64,000 bases of DNA from Chromatocurvus sp046260765 (GTDB lineage: Bacteria > Pseudomonadota > Gammaproteobacteria > Pseudomonadales > Halieaceae). The position numbers were made by a program, and so were the translations under genes. The stretch lies in the NCBI GenBank assembly GCA_046260765.1, contig JBHEOO010000012.1, forward strand, positions 20,776 through 84,775, in the 5' to 3' direction. How positions within the stretch are numbered: position 1 is the first letter of the stretch; each line of letters starts with the position of its first letter. Shown in pieces: positions 50,702 through 58,877 of this stretch. The notes beneath the pieces were generated by a model. That model was given only the letters and a program-made list of their open reading frames with translations. It had not been told where the DNA came from and did not search any database.

Positions 50702-51154
50702 CTACAATCCGCGCAGATTGTTGATGACGTGGCCAACCACGAAGTTAAACCAGACCACTGAGGCTAGCGCCAGGGTCAGCAGAGTGCGGCCCGCGGTGGC
50801 CTCACCCACGCGCCACAGGTGGCGATAGAGCGGGAGCGTGGCGAGTCCGATGGCAGCCCAATGCTCCTTGATCTCAAACAGGCCGATCGCCCAGGGCAGG
50901 CGCATTTCCACAAGGGCAATGCGGACATCCAGCCGGTAAGTGGGGTAAATGAGCATTCCTAGAATAAAGGTTGCCAAGTATGCCACAACGATGGCATTGA
51001 CCATTAGCGTCCCGTCGACCGCGCGATAGCGCTGAAAAAAACTCCTGCCTGTGTGGCCTTGACTGATTGAGGTGGCGGCCTGGTGCGTGAGCCCGCCAAG
51101 CAGGACCACGGCCGCCAGCCCGTGGACGATAAGTAAAGTGATGGTCAGAGCCAT
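50702..51154 (-). CDS. Small membrane protein, unknown function (4 predicted segments)
   Basis: The 150-residue protein has about four membrane segments and several histidines in or near them (LLIVHGLAAV, LTHQAATS, KEHWAAIGL, LYRHLWR, VVGHVINN). Such histidines could hold haem b, but no known motif is clear. The ATG overlaps the pdxA stop as TGATG, so it is translationally coupled to pdxA. Confidence 0.68.
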   Translation of the reverse strand: MALTITLLIVHGLAAVVLLGGLTHQAATSISQGHTGRSFFQRYRAVDGTLMVNAIVVAYLATFILGMLIYPTYRLDVRIALVEMRLPWAIGLFEIKEHWAAIGLATLPLYRHLWRVGEATAGRTLLTLALASVVWFNFVVGHVINNLRGL

Positions 51155-52134
51155 CAGCCAGCTGCCATCCTTACCGCCTGATCAATCGCCTCCACCAGGC
51201 TCCCTGCATCCGCCTTGCCTGACCCTGCCAGGTCCAGCGCCGTGCCATGATCCACTGAGGTGCGCACAATCGGCAGCCCCAGCGTGATGTTGACCGCTGC
51301 GCCGAATCCGGCATATTTGAGCACCGGCAGGCCCTGGTCGTGATACATCGCCAGCACTACGTCCATGCCCTTGAGCGCGCGCGGGGTAAATGCAGTATCG
51401 GCGGGTAGCGGCCCTGTAAGCTGCATGCCTGTATTGCGCAGCGCGTCCAGTACCGGCGAAATAACGTCAATTTCCTCCCGGCCCAGATGCCCGCCTTCCC
51501 CCGCATGGGGGTTCAGCCCGAGCACGGCGATGCGCGGCGCGGGAATACCGAAGCGGCGCTGCATGTCCGTATGCAGAATCTCCAGGGTCGTCGTCAGGCT
51601 CTCCCGGGTGATGGCCGCAGGGACATCGGCAAGGGCCAGATGGGTGGTGGCCAGTGCCACGCGCAACTCGCCAGCAACCAACAGCATGACGACCCGGGCA
51701 GTACCGGTTTTCTCTGCGAGATATTCCGTGTGGCCGCTGAAGTAGATGCCGGCATCGTTAATAACGGATTTCTGTATGGGGCAGGTCACCAGGGCGCTGA
51801 ACTCGCCACTCATACAGCCAGCGATGGCGATATCCAGCGTTTCCAGCACGTAGGCGGCGTTGTCCGGGTTCAGCCGTCCCGCCGCCACCGGTGCCCGCGC
51901 GGGGCAGTGCCTTACGGCCAGCGTGCCGGGCGGATAAAAGGTGTGCTCGCTGCCCGGCCCCGGTGCGTCAAGCAGACGGATATCAAGATTCAGGGAGCGC
52001 GCACGGTCGGCAAGCAGTTCGCGGTCGGCAATGGCGATAAGAGGTGCCGGCTGGGGCTGCATTGCGGTCGTGAGCAGAATATCTGGACCAATCCCGGCAG
52101 GCTCTCCCGCGGTAACGGCAATCCGCTGCGTCAT
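51154..52134 (-). CDS. pdxA: 4-hydroxythreonine-4-phosphate dehydrogenase
   Basis: This 326-residue enzyme of pyridoxal 5'-phosphate synthesis oxidises 4-phosphohydroxy-L-threonine. It shows the conserved metal-binding histidines in FSGHTEYLAEKTG, GLNPHAGEGGHLGREE and MYHDQGLPVLKYAGFGAA. Its place after surA matches the common gammaproteobacterial order, but rsmA and apaGH do not follow. Confidence 0.96.
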   Translation of the reverse strand: MTQRIAVTAGEPAGIGPDILLTTAMQPQPAPLIAIADRELLADRARSLNLDIRLLDAPGPGSEHTFYPPGTLAVRHCPARAPVAAGRLNPDNAAYVLETLDIAIAGCMSGEFSALVTCPIQKSVINDAGIYFSGHTEYLAEKTGTARVVMLLVAGELRVALATTHLALADVPAAITRESLTTTLEILHTDMQRRFGIPAPRIAVLGLNPHAGEGGHLGREEIDVISPVLDALRNTGMQLTGPLPADTAFTPRALKGMDVVLAMYHDQGLPVLKYAGFGAAVNITLGLPIVRTSVDHGTALDLAGSGKADAGSLVEAIDQAVRMAAG

Positions 52135-52204
52135 GCAGCTACGTCTCGCGTGCGCCTGCTGGCTGAAAAAACTTCAGTCTGTGCGTCTGACGTCACCCGA
52201 GGGC

Positions 52205-53500
52205 TCACTTGATGTCAACAAAGGCTTCGTCGCGGATCATCTGCAGCCAGGCCTCGAGTTCCTCGTCGTACTTGCGTTGATGCAGGAACTCTGTGGCGCG
52301 GGCGACGCGGGCTTCCTGGCTGGTGTCCTTCACGCGGCGATCATCCACCTGGATAATATGCCAGCCAAACTGGCTGCGAACGGGCTGTGAGATGTCGCCG
52401 ATCTCCGTGGAGGCCATCATGTTCTCGAACTCCGGGACCATCTGGCCTCTGCTGGTCCAGCCGAGAGAGCCCCCCTCGGAGGCTGAGCCGATGTCCTCTG
52501 AATGCTTGCGGGCGAGCTCGGCGAAGTCGGCTCCGTCTTCCTCGATCTGGCGCTTCAGGCCCAGGGCTTTTTCGCGTGCCTGCTCGTCGGTGAGAATTTC
52601 AGAGGGCGTCACCAGAATATGCCGGACGAGGGTCTGCTTCTGGGTCTGCTTGCCGCCGCGCACGCTGGTGACGTGGACCAGGTGAAAACCACTCGGCGAA
52701 CGGAACACGTCGGTGGTTTCTCCCGCTTCCAGTTCCGGTACCACGTCCTGATACAGCGACGGTAGGTCATCCACCTTGCGCCAGCCCAGATCGCCACCGG
52801 TGTAGGAGAACTCGCCCTCGCTGCCGGCCATCACTGCGTCGAACCGTTCGCCGTCGCGGATTTTCGCCAGAAGCTGCTCGGTGTGCTCGCGCGCAGATTC
52901 CTCGAAGTCGCTCGACGCTCTGGAGGGTATCGGCAGCAGCGCGTGCATGACGCGGTATTCCGGCTCTACCAGCTTCTGGCCTTCCTCGGTTTCGAGAAAG
53001 TTCGTCACTTCCTGCTCGGCAATGGAAACGCGCTGGTTGACATTGCCCATCTGCACACGCTGCAGAATCATCTCCTGTCGCACCTGTTCGCGCATCGCGA
53101 CATAGGAACGTCCTTCCTGCTCCAGCGTCTGGCGGAACTGGTCGAGGGTCAGGCGGTTTTGCGCGGCGATGCGCTGCATCGCGTTATCGAGCTCGGGATC
53201 CGAAATGCGCACGCCGTAACGGTCGCCCATCTGCATCTGGATGCTGTCCAGAATCAGTCGATCCAGTGTCTCGCGAATCAGTTCGTCCTCCGGCGGGGCG
53301 TCCACACCCTGCGCCTTGAGGTTTTGACTCACAGTGGCGAGACGCTCGCGCAGTTCGCTGGCGAGAATGATGTCGTCGTCGACGATGGCGACAATCTGGT
53401 CAATCATCTCGGTTTCGGCCTGTGCCGCCTGCCCGAGCAGGAGTGTCAGCGCGGTGGCGCAGGCGCCGCCGAACTGCATGAATTGGCGTTTAATAGTCAC
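52205..53500 (-). CDS. surA: Periplasmic chaperone and peptidyl-prolyl isomerase
   Basis: The 431-residue protein has a signal peptide, the N-terminal SurA chaperone domain (IVAIVDDDIILASEL), and two parvulin domains (with QTLVRHILVTPSE and GWTSRGQMVPEFE). It aids outer-membrane protein assembly. It uses a GTG start at 53500 that overlaps the lptD stop by 11 bp; ATG 53479 is possible but leaves a shorter signal peptide. Confidence 0.95.
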   Translation of the reverse strand: MTIKRQFMQFGGACATALTLLLGQAAQAETEMIDQIVAIVDDDIILASELRERLATVSQNLKAQGVDAPPEDELIRETLDRLILDSIQMQMGDRYGVRISDPELDNAMQRIAAQNRLTLDQFRQTLEQEGRSYVAMREQVRQEMILQRVQMGNVNQRVSIAEQEVTNFLETEEGQKLVEPEYRVMHALLPIPSRASSDFEESAREHTEQLLAKIRDGERFDAVMAGSEGEFSYTGGDLGWRKVDDLPSLYQDVVPELEAGETTDVFRSPSGFHLVHVTSVRGGKQTQKQTLVRHILVTPSEILTDEQAREKALGLKRQIEEDGADFAELARKHSEDIGSASEGGSLGWTSRGQMVPEFENMMASTEIGDISQPVRSQFGWHIIQVDDRRVKDTSQEARVARATEFLHQRKYDEELEAWLQMIRDEAFVDIK

Positions 53501-55958
53501 GTGGTCGGAACCCCCGGATCATGTCTGTCATCAGTGCCTCGACCTGGCTGCCAACGCCGCCAAGACCCTTGAGGACGAACTGTGCCTGCACTGCGCGCTC
53601 CCGTTCAAGATTGGGCGCGTTAAAGTCGGGAATAACCCCTCTCGCCGTGTCGAAATAGCGCAGGTGCATCAGTCGAATAATGAAGCAGCAGCTATCATAT
53701 TCGACGCCGAACATATCTTCCACGCTGCGGTTTGCCTCAACGCTGTAGTTCCAGGCTGCAAATGCCCTCCACTCGTCGTTGATAGGATAAAACGTCGACA
53801 CGTGGGCCTGCGCGGTTTCCGGCTGATCGCCGACCAGCGCAATGGGGCGACGGTAGGTGTAGCCCACGTTGATCAGCTGGCCATCTTCGCGCTCGTAATT
53901 CGCCTGTGCATAGCCCGCATTCACTTTCCCGGTCGATGCATCATATTGTGCGCTCGCTCTGACACTTAGATATTCATTGGGGAAAAAGTTCAGATCGCCG
54001 GCCATCTCTGAATTGGAGCGCTGAAGCTCCGGGGCACCAGGCGTGACGCGCACGCGCCGGTTCTCGAAATAGACAATCTGGCCCAGGCTCGCGTTGAACA
54101 TCTCCCTGCCATCGTCAGCGCTGAGAAAGCGGGTGGTCAGGCCGATGGACAGCTGGTTGGCATCATCCAGTCTGTCGCGACCGGAGAAACGTGTGTCCCT
54201 GAACAGCTGGTTGTAGGTGAAGGTGAGCTCCGCGCTGTCAAAGTCAGGCTGGCCGCGCTGATCGTCAAAGCCGCTGTAGAGATAGTACAGGCGCGGCTCG
54301 AGTGTCTGGATCAAGGCGCGGTCGACAAAGGTGAAGGCGCGTTCGAAGTACAGGCCACCGTCCATACTCACCAGACCTGACGAGGCGCCGGGCGTTGTGT
54401 TATCCGACAGTGTGTTTTCTTCCAGCGAGTACTGCAGCAGACGATACTTCGCCGTGGTTCGTAGGAAACCGGACTCCCACAGCATGGGATAAGTGGCGCC
54501 GACCTCTGCATACAGGCGCTGACCGATGACAAGGTCCTCGCTGCTGTCGAAATTGGAGTATTGCGCGAGCAGAATCGGATCGAACCTGAAGGGCTCCAGA
54601 TTGGCTCGCTTCTGCAGCGTAATCTGCGGCAGTTTCTGGTAGTCGTTGCGGATATCGTCCGCCAGTGACTGGAACTGCTGCGCCTCGAAGTTAAAAAGCC
54701 AGTCATCGCCCAGGTAGTCGAGGCTGGCGAACTGCAGCAGGTTGACGGCCCGGCGGGTCTCGAGGTTGGACGTTTCCAGGTCGCGGATGAAGTTGACGTC
54801 GCTCACCTCTGAGTAATCAATGCGCGAGCGCCAGCGCTGGCCGTAGAGGCCATCATGCTGGAGTCGCGCAAGCCAGCGGGTGGCATCTTCCTCCGCGGGA
54901 AAGTCCGACTCGAATTGCTGATCGCTGGGTAGAAGACTGCCGCCGACCATCCAGTTGCCGCGCGCCGGGTCGAGGTAGCGCGCCTGCAGCTCGTGGTTGA
55001 TGCCGCGCTCCTGGATAAGACGAGGCGTGTACAGCAGGTCGTAGTTGGGTGCCAGGTTTATGTAAAGGGGCAGCGTAATATCGAGTCCGCCGCGGGTATC
55101 ATTGCCTGCGGTGGGGAACAAAAGACCGGTTCGTCGGCGATCGTCGATGGGAAAGCTGATCCATGGTGCATAGAAAAACGGTACGCCACCGGCGGACAGC
55201 ACGGCGCCGCGGGCGACGCCGCGTCCGCGATCCGTATCAAGCGTCATCTGCCGGGTTTCCAGCAGCCAGTCGGCGCTGCCCGGGGCGCAGTAGGTCAATG
55301 AGCCATCTTCTATCTGAATCAGGTTGTCGGCGTCGCGGCTGAGCAGAGCGGCACGGCCGCGCATATGCTGTTCATGCAGAACAAACTGGCTGTTTTCGAG
55401 CTGGGCTTCGCCGGTGCGGGAGAAGAATTCGCCGCGGCTGCCCTGCACAAGAATGCCCGGCTCTCGTAGCGTGATATTGCCCTCAAACTCGCCCCGGGCC
55501 GCTTCCCGGTCGTAGCTGGCGCTGTCACCGCGCAGGTCGCGATAGCCCTGAGTTACCTCGACACCGCCCTGCAGGCGCACGGTATCGCCCTCAAGTTCGG
55601 TGCGCGTTGCGGTGGCCTCTATGTCTGCGGTGTCAGGATCGTCGCCGGCCAGGCCAGCCTTGGGGTCGACATAGGCGCCGCCGCAAAGGCGGCACTCGCG
55701 ATTACGCAGGGCCTGCGGCAGTTCGTCGTAGGGTACCCAGTCCAGGGGATACCCCGCTTCGACCACTTCCTCGCTGAGGGATTCTGTGCGACTGGTATCA
55801 GTGCGATTGATGTCAGTAAGAGGCAGGCAGTCACCGCTATCGCTGGCCTCACAGGCAGGCGCGTTGCTATCCTGCGGCCAGCCGGCAGCGGGCGTGAGTA
55901 ACAGAACGCCGAGGACGAATCGGCGCAGCGCCCGACGCAAAGCAGTTGGCAGTATCAT
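53490..55958 (-). CDS. lptD: LPS-assembly protein LptD
   Basis: The 822-residue outer-membrane protein inserts LPS in the outer leaflet. It has a signal peptide, N-terminal cysteines (CEASDSGDC, CRLCGGAYVDP), an OstA-like domain, a long barrel, and the C-terminal Cys-Cys pair in EYDSCCFIIRL that forms disulphides in the family. It leads the lptD-surA-pdxA chain. Confidence 0.96.
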   Translation of the reverse strand: MILPTALRRALRRFVLGVLLLTPAAGWPQDSNAPACEASDSGDCLPLTDINRTDTSRTESLSEEVVEAGYPLDWVPYDELPQALRNRECRLCGGAYVDPKAGLAGDDPDTADIEATATRTELEGDTVRLQGGVEVTQGYRDLRGDSASYDREAARGEFEGNITLREPGILVQGSRGEFFSRTGEAQLENSQFVLHEQHMRGRAALLSRDADNLIQIEDGSLTYCAPGSADWLLETRQMTLDTDRGRGVARGAVLSAGGVPFFYAPWISFPIDDRRRTGLLFPTAGNDTRGGLDITLPLYINLAPNYDLLYTPRLIQERGINHELQARYLDPARGNWMVGGSLLPSDQQFESDFPAEEDATRWLARLQHDGLYGQRWRSRIDYSEVSDVNFIRDLETSNLETRRAVNLLQFASLDYLGDDWLFNFEAQQFQSLADDIRNDYQKLPQITLQKRANLEPFRFDPILLAQYSNFDSSEDLVIGQRLYAEVGATYPMLWESGFLRTTAKYRLLQYSLEENTLSDNTTPGASSGLVSMDGGLYFERAFTFVDRALIQTLEPRLYYLYSGFDDQRGQPDFDSAELTFTYNQLFRDTRFSGRDRLDDANQLSIGLTTRFLSADDGREMFNASLGQIVYFENRRVRVTPGAPELQRSNSEMAGDLNFFPNEYLSVRASAQYDASTGKVNAGYAQANYEREDGQLINVGYTYRRPIALVGDQPETAQAHVSTFYPINDEWRAFAAWNYSVEANRSVEDMFGVEYDSCCFIIRLMHLRYFDTARGVIPDFNAPNLERERAVQAQFVLKGLGGVGSQVEALMTDMIRGFRPRDY

Positions 55959-56017
55959 GAACGGGATGATGTGCGTTCTTTATTCCGGAAATTGACAGAG
56001 GAAGACCAAGGCTCGAG

Positions 56018-56170
56018 ATGATAAAGCATCCCCTCGTGATTGTCCGGGAAAAACTCGGCAGCGTCCCCCTGGACCTGGACCTGGGCCTGGACCTGGACCT
56101 GGACCTGGACCTGGGCCTGGGCCTGGGCCTGGGCCTGGGCCTGGGCCTGGAACCGAGCGCGAGCTGCTGA
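56018..56170 (+). CDS. Possible 50-codon leader ORF made largely of hexamer repeats
   Basis: The frame starts at ATG 56018, with AAGG 6 bp and AGGAAG about 12 bp upstream. It runs through the CTGGAC/CTGGGC repeat as Leu-Asp and Leu-Gly pairs, and stops at TGA 56168-56170, which overlaps the amgK ATG as TGATG. The unit is six bases, so copy-number changes would keep the frame. It could be a translational leader for amgK. It could also be chance. Confidence 0.4.
   Translation: MIKHPLVIVREKLGSVPLDLDLGLDLDLDLDLGLGLGLGLGLGLEPSASC
56069..56150. repeat. Hexanucleotide repeat (CTGGAC/CTGGGC)n
   Basis: About 13.7 copies occur in a row, with CTGGAC more frequent on the left and CTGGGC on the right. 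The array ends 19 bp before the amgK ATG. It lies in the divergent lptD/amgK spacer. Confidence 0.92.
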
Positions 56171-57279
56171 TGCGGTCGGTGCCTGACGCACTGTTGCCCT
56201 GGATAAGCGAGGTGCTAGCCCCCGAGAATGTGCTGTCCGAACTGCAGCCGGTCGCCGGAGACGCCAGTTTCCGTCGCTATTATCGCGTGCAAACAGACGT
56301 GCGCAGCGTGATCGTCTGCGAATCGCCCCCTGCCAAGGAAAAGAACGCCGAGTTTCTGGCCGTGCGCCACCTGCTTGAGCGTGCCGGCGTCCGAGTGCCT
56401 GCACTGGTTGCCGCCGATAACCGCCGCGGCTATTTTCTGCTTGAGGATCTGGGTGACGGGCAACTGCTGCCGGCACTGACGGATACTACAGCGGATGCGT
56501 TGTACCTGAAGGCAAGTCGAATGCTGGTGGCCCTGGCGACCGCGCCGGTGCCACGGGTCGGCCCCGGGGCGCTCCCGGCGTACTCAGCCGAACTGCTGCG
56601 TCGGGAGATGGACCTGTTCCCGACCTGGTTTGTGCGCCGTCTGCTGGAAGCCGCGGCGGATGAGCCCCCGCCCGCTGTTTTCGGGGCGCTGTGCACGCGG
56701 CTTCTGGAGAGTGCTGCCGCCCAGCCCCGCGTGCTGGTGCACCGGGACTTCCACAGCCGCAACCTCATGCTGTTGCCCGGGGGAGAGCTGGCCACCATCG
56801 ATTTTCAGGACGCGGTGATGGGTCCGCTGACCTATGACGCCGCGTCCCTGTTCAAGGACTGCTATCGGCGCTGGCCACGGGGTCGAGTAGAAGGCTGGGT
56901 GCTGGCGCTGCGTGATGCCTTTTCCGCGTCGGGTGTGCTTTCCGATGATGAGCTCGCCACGGATGCCGCCTTCCTGCGGGCGTTTGACCTCATGGGCCTG
57001 CAGCGTCACATCAAGGTACTTGGGATCTTCGCCCGCCTGCACCTGCGCGATGGCAAGGATGGCTACCTCGCCGACCTGCCGCGAGTTGTCGCTTACGTGG
57101 AGGATGTGTTTGACCGCTATCCCGACGAGCCGGCGGTGCAGGATTTTGCCGCCTGGTTCCGCGAGTCGCTGCGCCCGCGCATCCAGCAGCAGCCCTGGTG
57201 GCGGGCAGGCGCTAGCGCCGATGATGATAGTTTGCGTGGCCGTGGCCGTGGCCGTGACAGTGACAGTGACAGTGAATAG
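56170..57279 (+). CDS. amgK: N-acetylmuramate/N-acetylglucosamine 1-kinase
   Basis: The 369-residue sugar kinase has an aminoglycoside-phosphotransferase fold with catalytic LVHRDFHSRNLML near residue 192 and IDFQDAVMGPLTYDAASLFKD. With MurU it forms the cell-wall recycling route that bypasses de novo UDP-MurNAc synthesis in Pseudomonas. The C-terminus ends in RGRGRGRDSDSDSE, encoded by hexamer repeats and absent from the catalytic fold. murU follows 12 bp later. Confidence 0.93.
   Translation: MRSVPDALLPWISEVLAPENVLSELQPVAGDASFRRYYRVQTDVRSVIVCESPPAKEKNAEFLAVRHLLERAGVRVPALVAADNRRGYFLLEDLGDGQLLPALTDTTADALYLKASRMLVALATAPVPRVGPGALPAYSAELLRREMDLFPTWFVRRLLEAAADEPPPAVFGALCTRLLESAAAQPRVLVHRDFHSRNLMLLPGGELATIDFQDAVMGPLTYDAASLFKDCYRRWPRGRVEGWVLALRDAFSASGVLSDDELATDAAFLRAFDLMGLQRHIKVLGIFARLHLRDGKDGYLADLPRVVAYVEDVFDRYPDEPAVQDFAAWFRESLRPRIQQQPWWRAGASADDDSLRGRGRGRDSDSDSE
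57233..57276. repeat. Hexamer repeats (GTGGCC/GTGACA) inside the amgK C-terminus
   Basis: Three GTGGCC-type and three GTGACA-type units encode the Arg-Gly and Asp-Ser tail of AmgK. As the unit is six bases, the frame would be kept on slippage. Confidence 0.8.
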
Positions 57280-57291
57280 GCGAGGAAGCCA

Positions 57292-58117
57292 GTGAAGGCG
57301 ATGATTCTGGCGGCAGGGCGCGGCGAGCGCATGCGACCGCTCACCGATCATACGCCCAAGCCTCTGCTGCAGGTGGGCGGTGCGCCGCTGATCGAGTACC
57401 ACATCCGTCGACTGGTTTCCGNNNNNNNNNNNNNNNNNNNNNNNNNNNNNNNNNNNNNNNNNNNNNNNNNNNNNNNNNNNNNNNNNNNNNNNNNNNNNNN
57501 NNNNNNNNNNNNNNNNNNNNNNNNNNNNNNNNNNNNNNNNNNNNNNNNNNNNNNNNNNNNNNNNNNNNNNNNNNNNNNNNNNNNNNNNNNNNNNNNNNNN
57601 NNNNNNNNNNNNNNNNNNNNNNNNNNNNNNNNNNNNNNNNNNNNNNNNNNNNNNNNNNNNNNNNNNNNNNNNNNNNNNNNNNNNNNNNNNNNCTTTTCTG
57701 GTGGTTAACGCCGATGTCTGGATGGACTTCGACGCGACCGCGCTGGCAGTACGCGCCGGCAAGCTGCCTCCGCGCTGCGCGCACCTGCTGTTTGCGGCGA
57801 ATCCGCCGCACCACCGCGCCGGCGACTTTGCTCTCTGTGGGGAGCGCGTGGTGCCGGCGGGTCCCGATCGACCCAGCGTGACCTATACTGGCGTTGGTGC
57901 CTATCGCCGGGATTTTTTCGATGATGCAGACGACGCCGCCGGCAGCGGGCCGCTGCGGCCTTTTTTCGAGCGTGCCATTGCCGACGGTCGGCTGTTCGGC
58001 GAGTGGCATGAGGGGGAGTGGGTGGATGTGGGGACGCCCGGGCGACTGGAGAAGTTGCGCGCTGAAGTGTCGTTACAATCGCAGCCAGGCGGGACCAGAC
58101 CTGACCGCGGATGTTAG
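57292..58117 (+). CDS. murU: N-acetylmuramate 1-phosphate uridylyltransferase, interrupted by an assembly gap
   Basis: The N-terminal part begins MKAMILAAGRGERMRP (GTG start) and is a nucleotidyltransferase signature. After the N run the sequence resumes with LVVNADVWMDFD and ends with EWVDVGTPGRLEKLRAE. It would make UDP-MurNAc from MurNAc 1-phosphate made by AmgK. The two parts are in different frames, which shows that the gap length is only an estimate. The middle of the protein is missing from the data. Confidence 0.88.
57422..57692. other. Assembly gap (271 N)
   Basis: A run of 271 N lies inside murU. From what I recall of related proteins about 57 residues (171 bp) should be missing, so the true gap may be shorter. 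Confidence 0.98.
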
Positions 58118-58187
58118 ACTCTGTCTGGCATGAAAGCAGTGCCGAAGCCAGACCAACCCGGAACTCACCTCAGATTGGACCCCCTAT

Positions 58188-58868
58188 ATGGCTGAATACA
58201 TGGCTGACTACCAGATCGCCCCCTCTATACTCTCTGCGGATTTTGCCCGACTGGGCGAGGAGGTGGACGCGGTGCTGGCTGCCGGTGCTGACATCGTGCA
58301 TTTCGATGTCATGGACAATCATTACGTGCCCAATCTCACCATCGGTCCCATGGTGTGTAAGGCCTTGCGTAAGCACGGCGTTACTGCGCCGGTGGATGTG
58401 CATCTCATGGTCAGCCCCGTGGACCGGCTGATCGGCGACTTTGCCGAGGCCGGCGCCAGCTACATCACCTTTCACCCGGACGCATCGACCCACGTCGACC
58501 GTTCCCTGCAGATGATCCGCGATGCCGGCTGTCGCTCCGGGCTGGTGTTCAATCCGCATCTGGGGCTCGACGCGCTCACCTACGTGCTCGACAAGGTCGA
58601 CATGGTGCTGTTGATGTCTGTCAATCCGGGCTTTGGTGGCCAGTCCTTTATTCCATCGACCCTCGACAAACTGCGCGCGGCACGGCAGATCATCGACGCA
58701 TCGGGTTATGACATTCGCCTCGAGGTGGATGGCGGAATTACGCCGGCCAACATTGCCGAGGTTGCCGCCGCCGGCGCAGACACGTTCGTCGCCGGTTCAG
58801 CCATTTTCAGCAAGCCAGATTACGCGGCCGTGATCAGCGAGATGCGCGCGGCTCTGGCCGCCGGGTAG
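58188..58868 (+). CDS. rpe: Ribulose-phosphate 3-epimerase
   Basis: This 226-residue TIM-barrel enzyme interconverts ribulose 5-phosphate and xylulose 5-phosphate. It has IVHFDVMDNHYVPNLTIGP, MSVNPGFGGQSFIP and VDGGITPANI. Starts at 58188 or 58200 are both possible. The usual gph gene is missing between it and trpE. Confidence 0.95.
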   Translation: MAEYMADYQIAPSILSADFARLGEEVDAVLAAGADIVHFDVMDNHYVPNLTIGPMVCKALRKHGVTAPVDVHLMVSPVDRLIGDFAEAGASYITFHPDASTHVDRSLQMIRDAGCRSGLVFNPHLGLDALTYVLDKVDMVLLMSVNPGFGGQSFIPSTLDKLRAARQIIDASGYDIRLEVDGGITPANIAEVAAAGADTFVAGSAIFSKPDYAAVISEMRAALAAG

Positions 58869-58877
58869 GGCCGCGCA

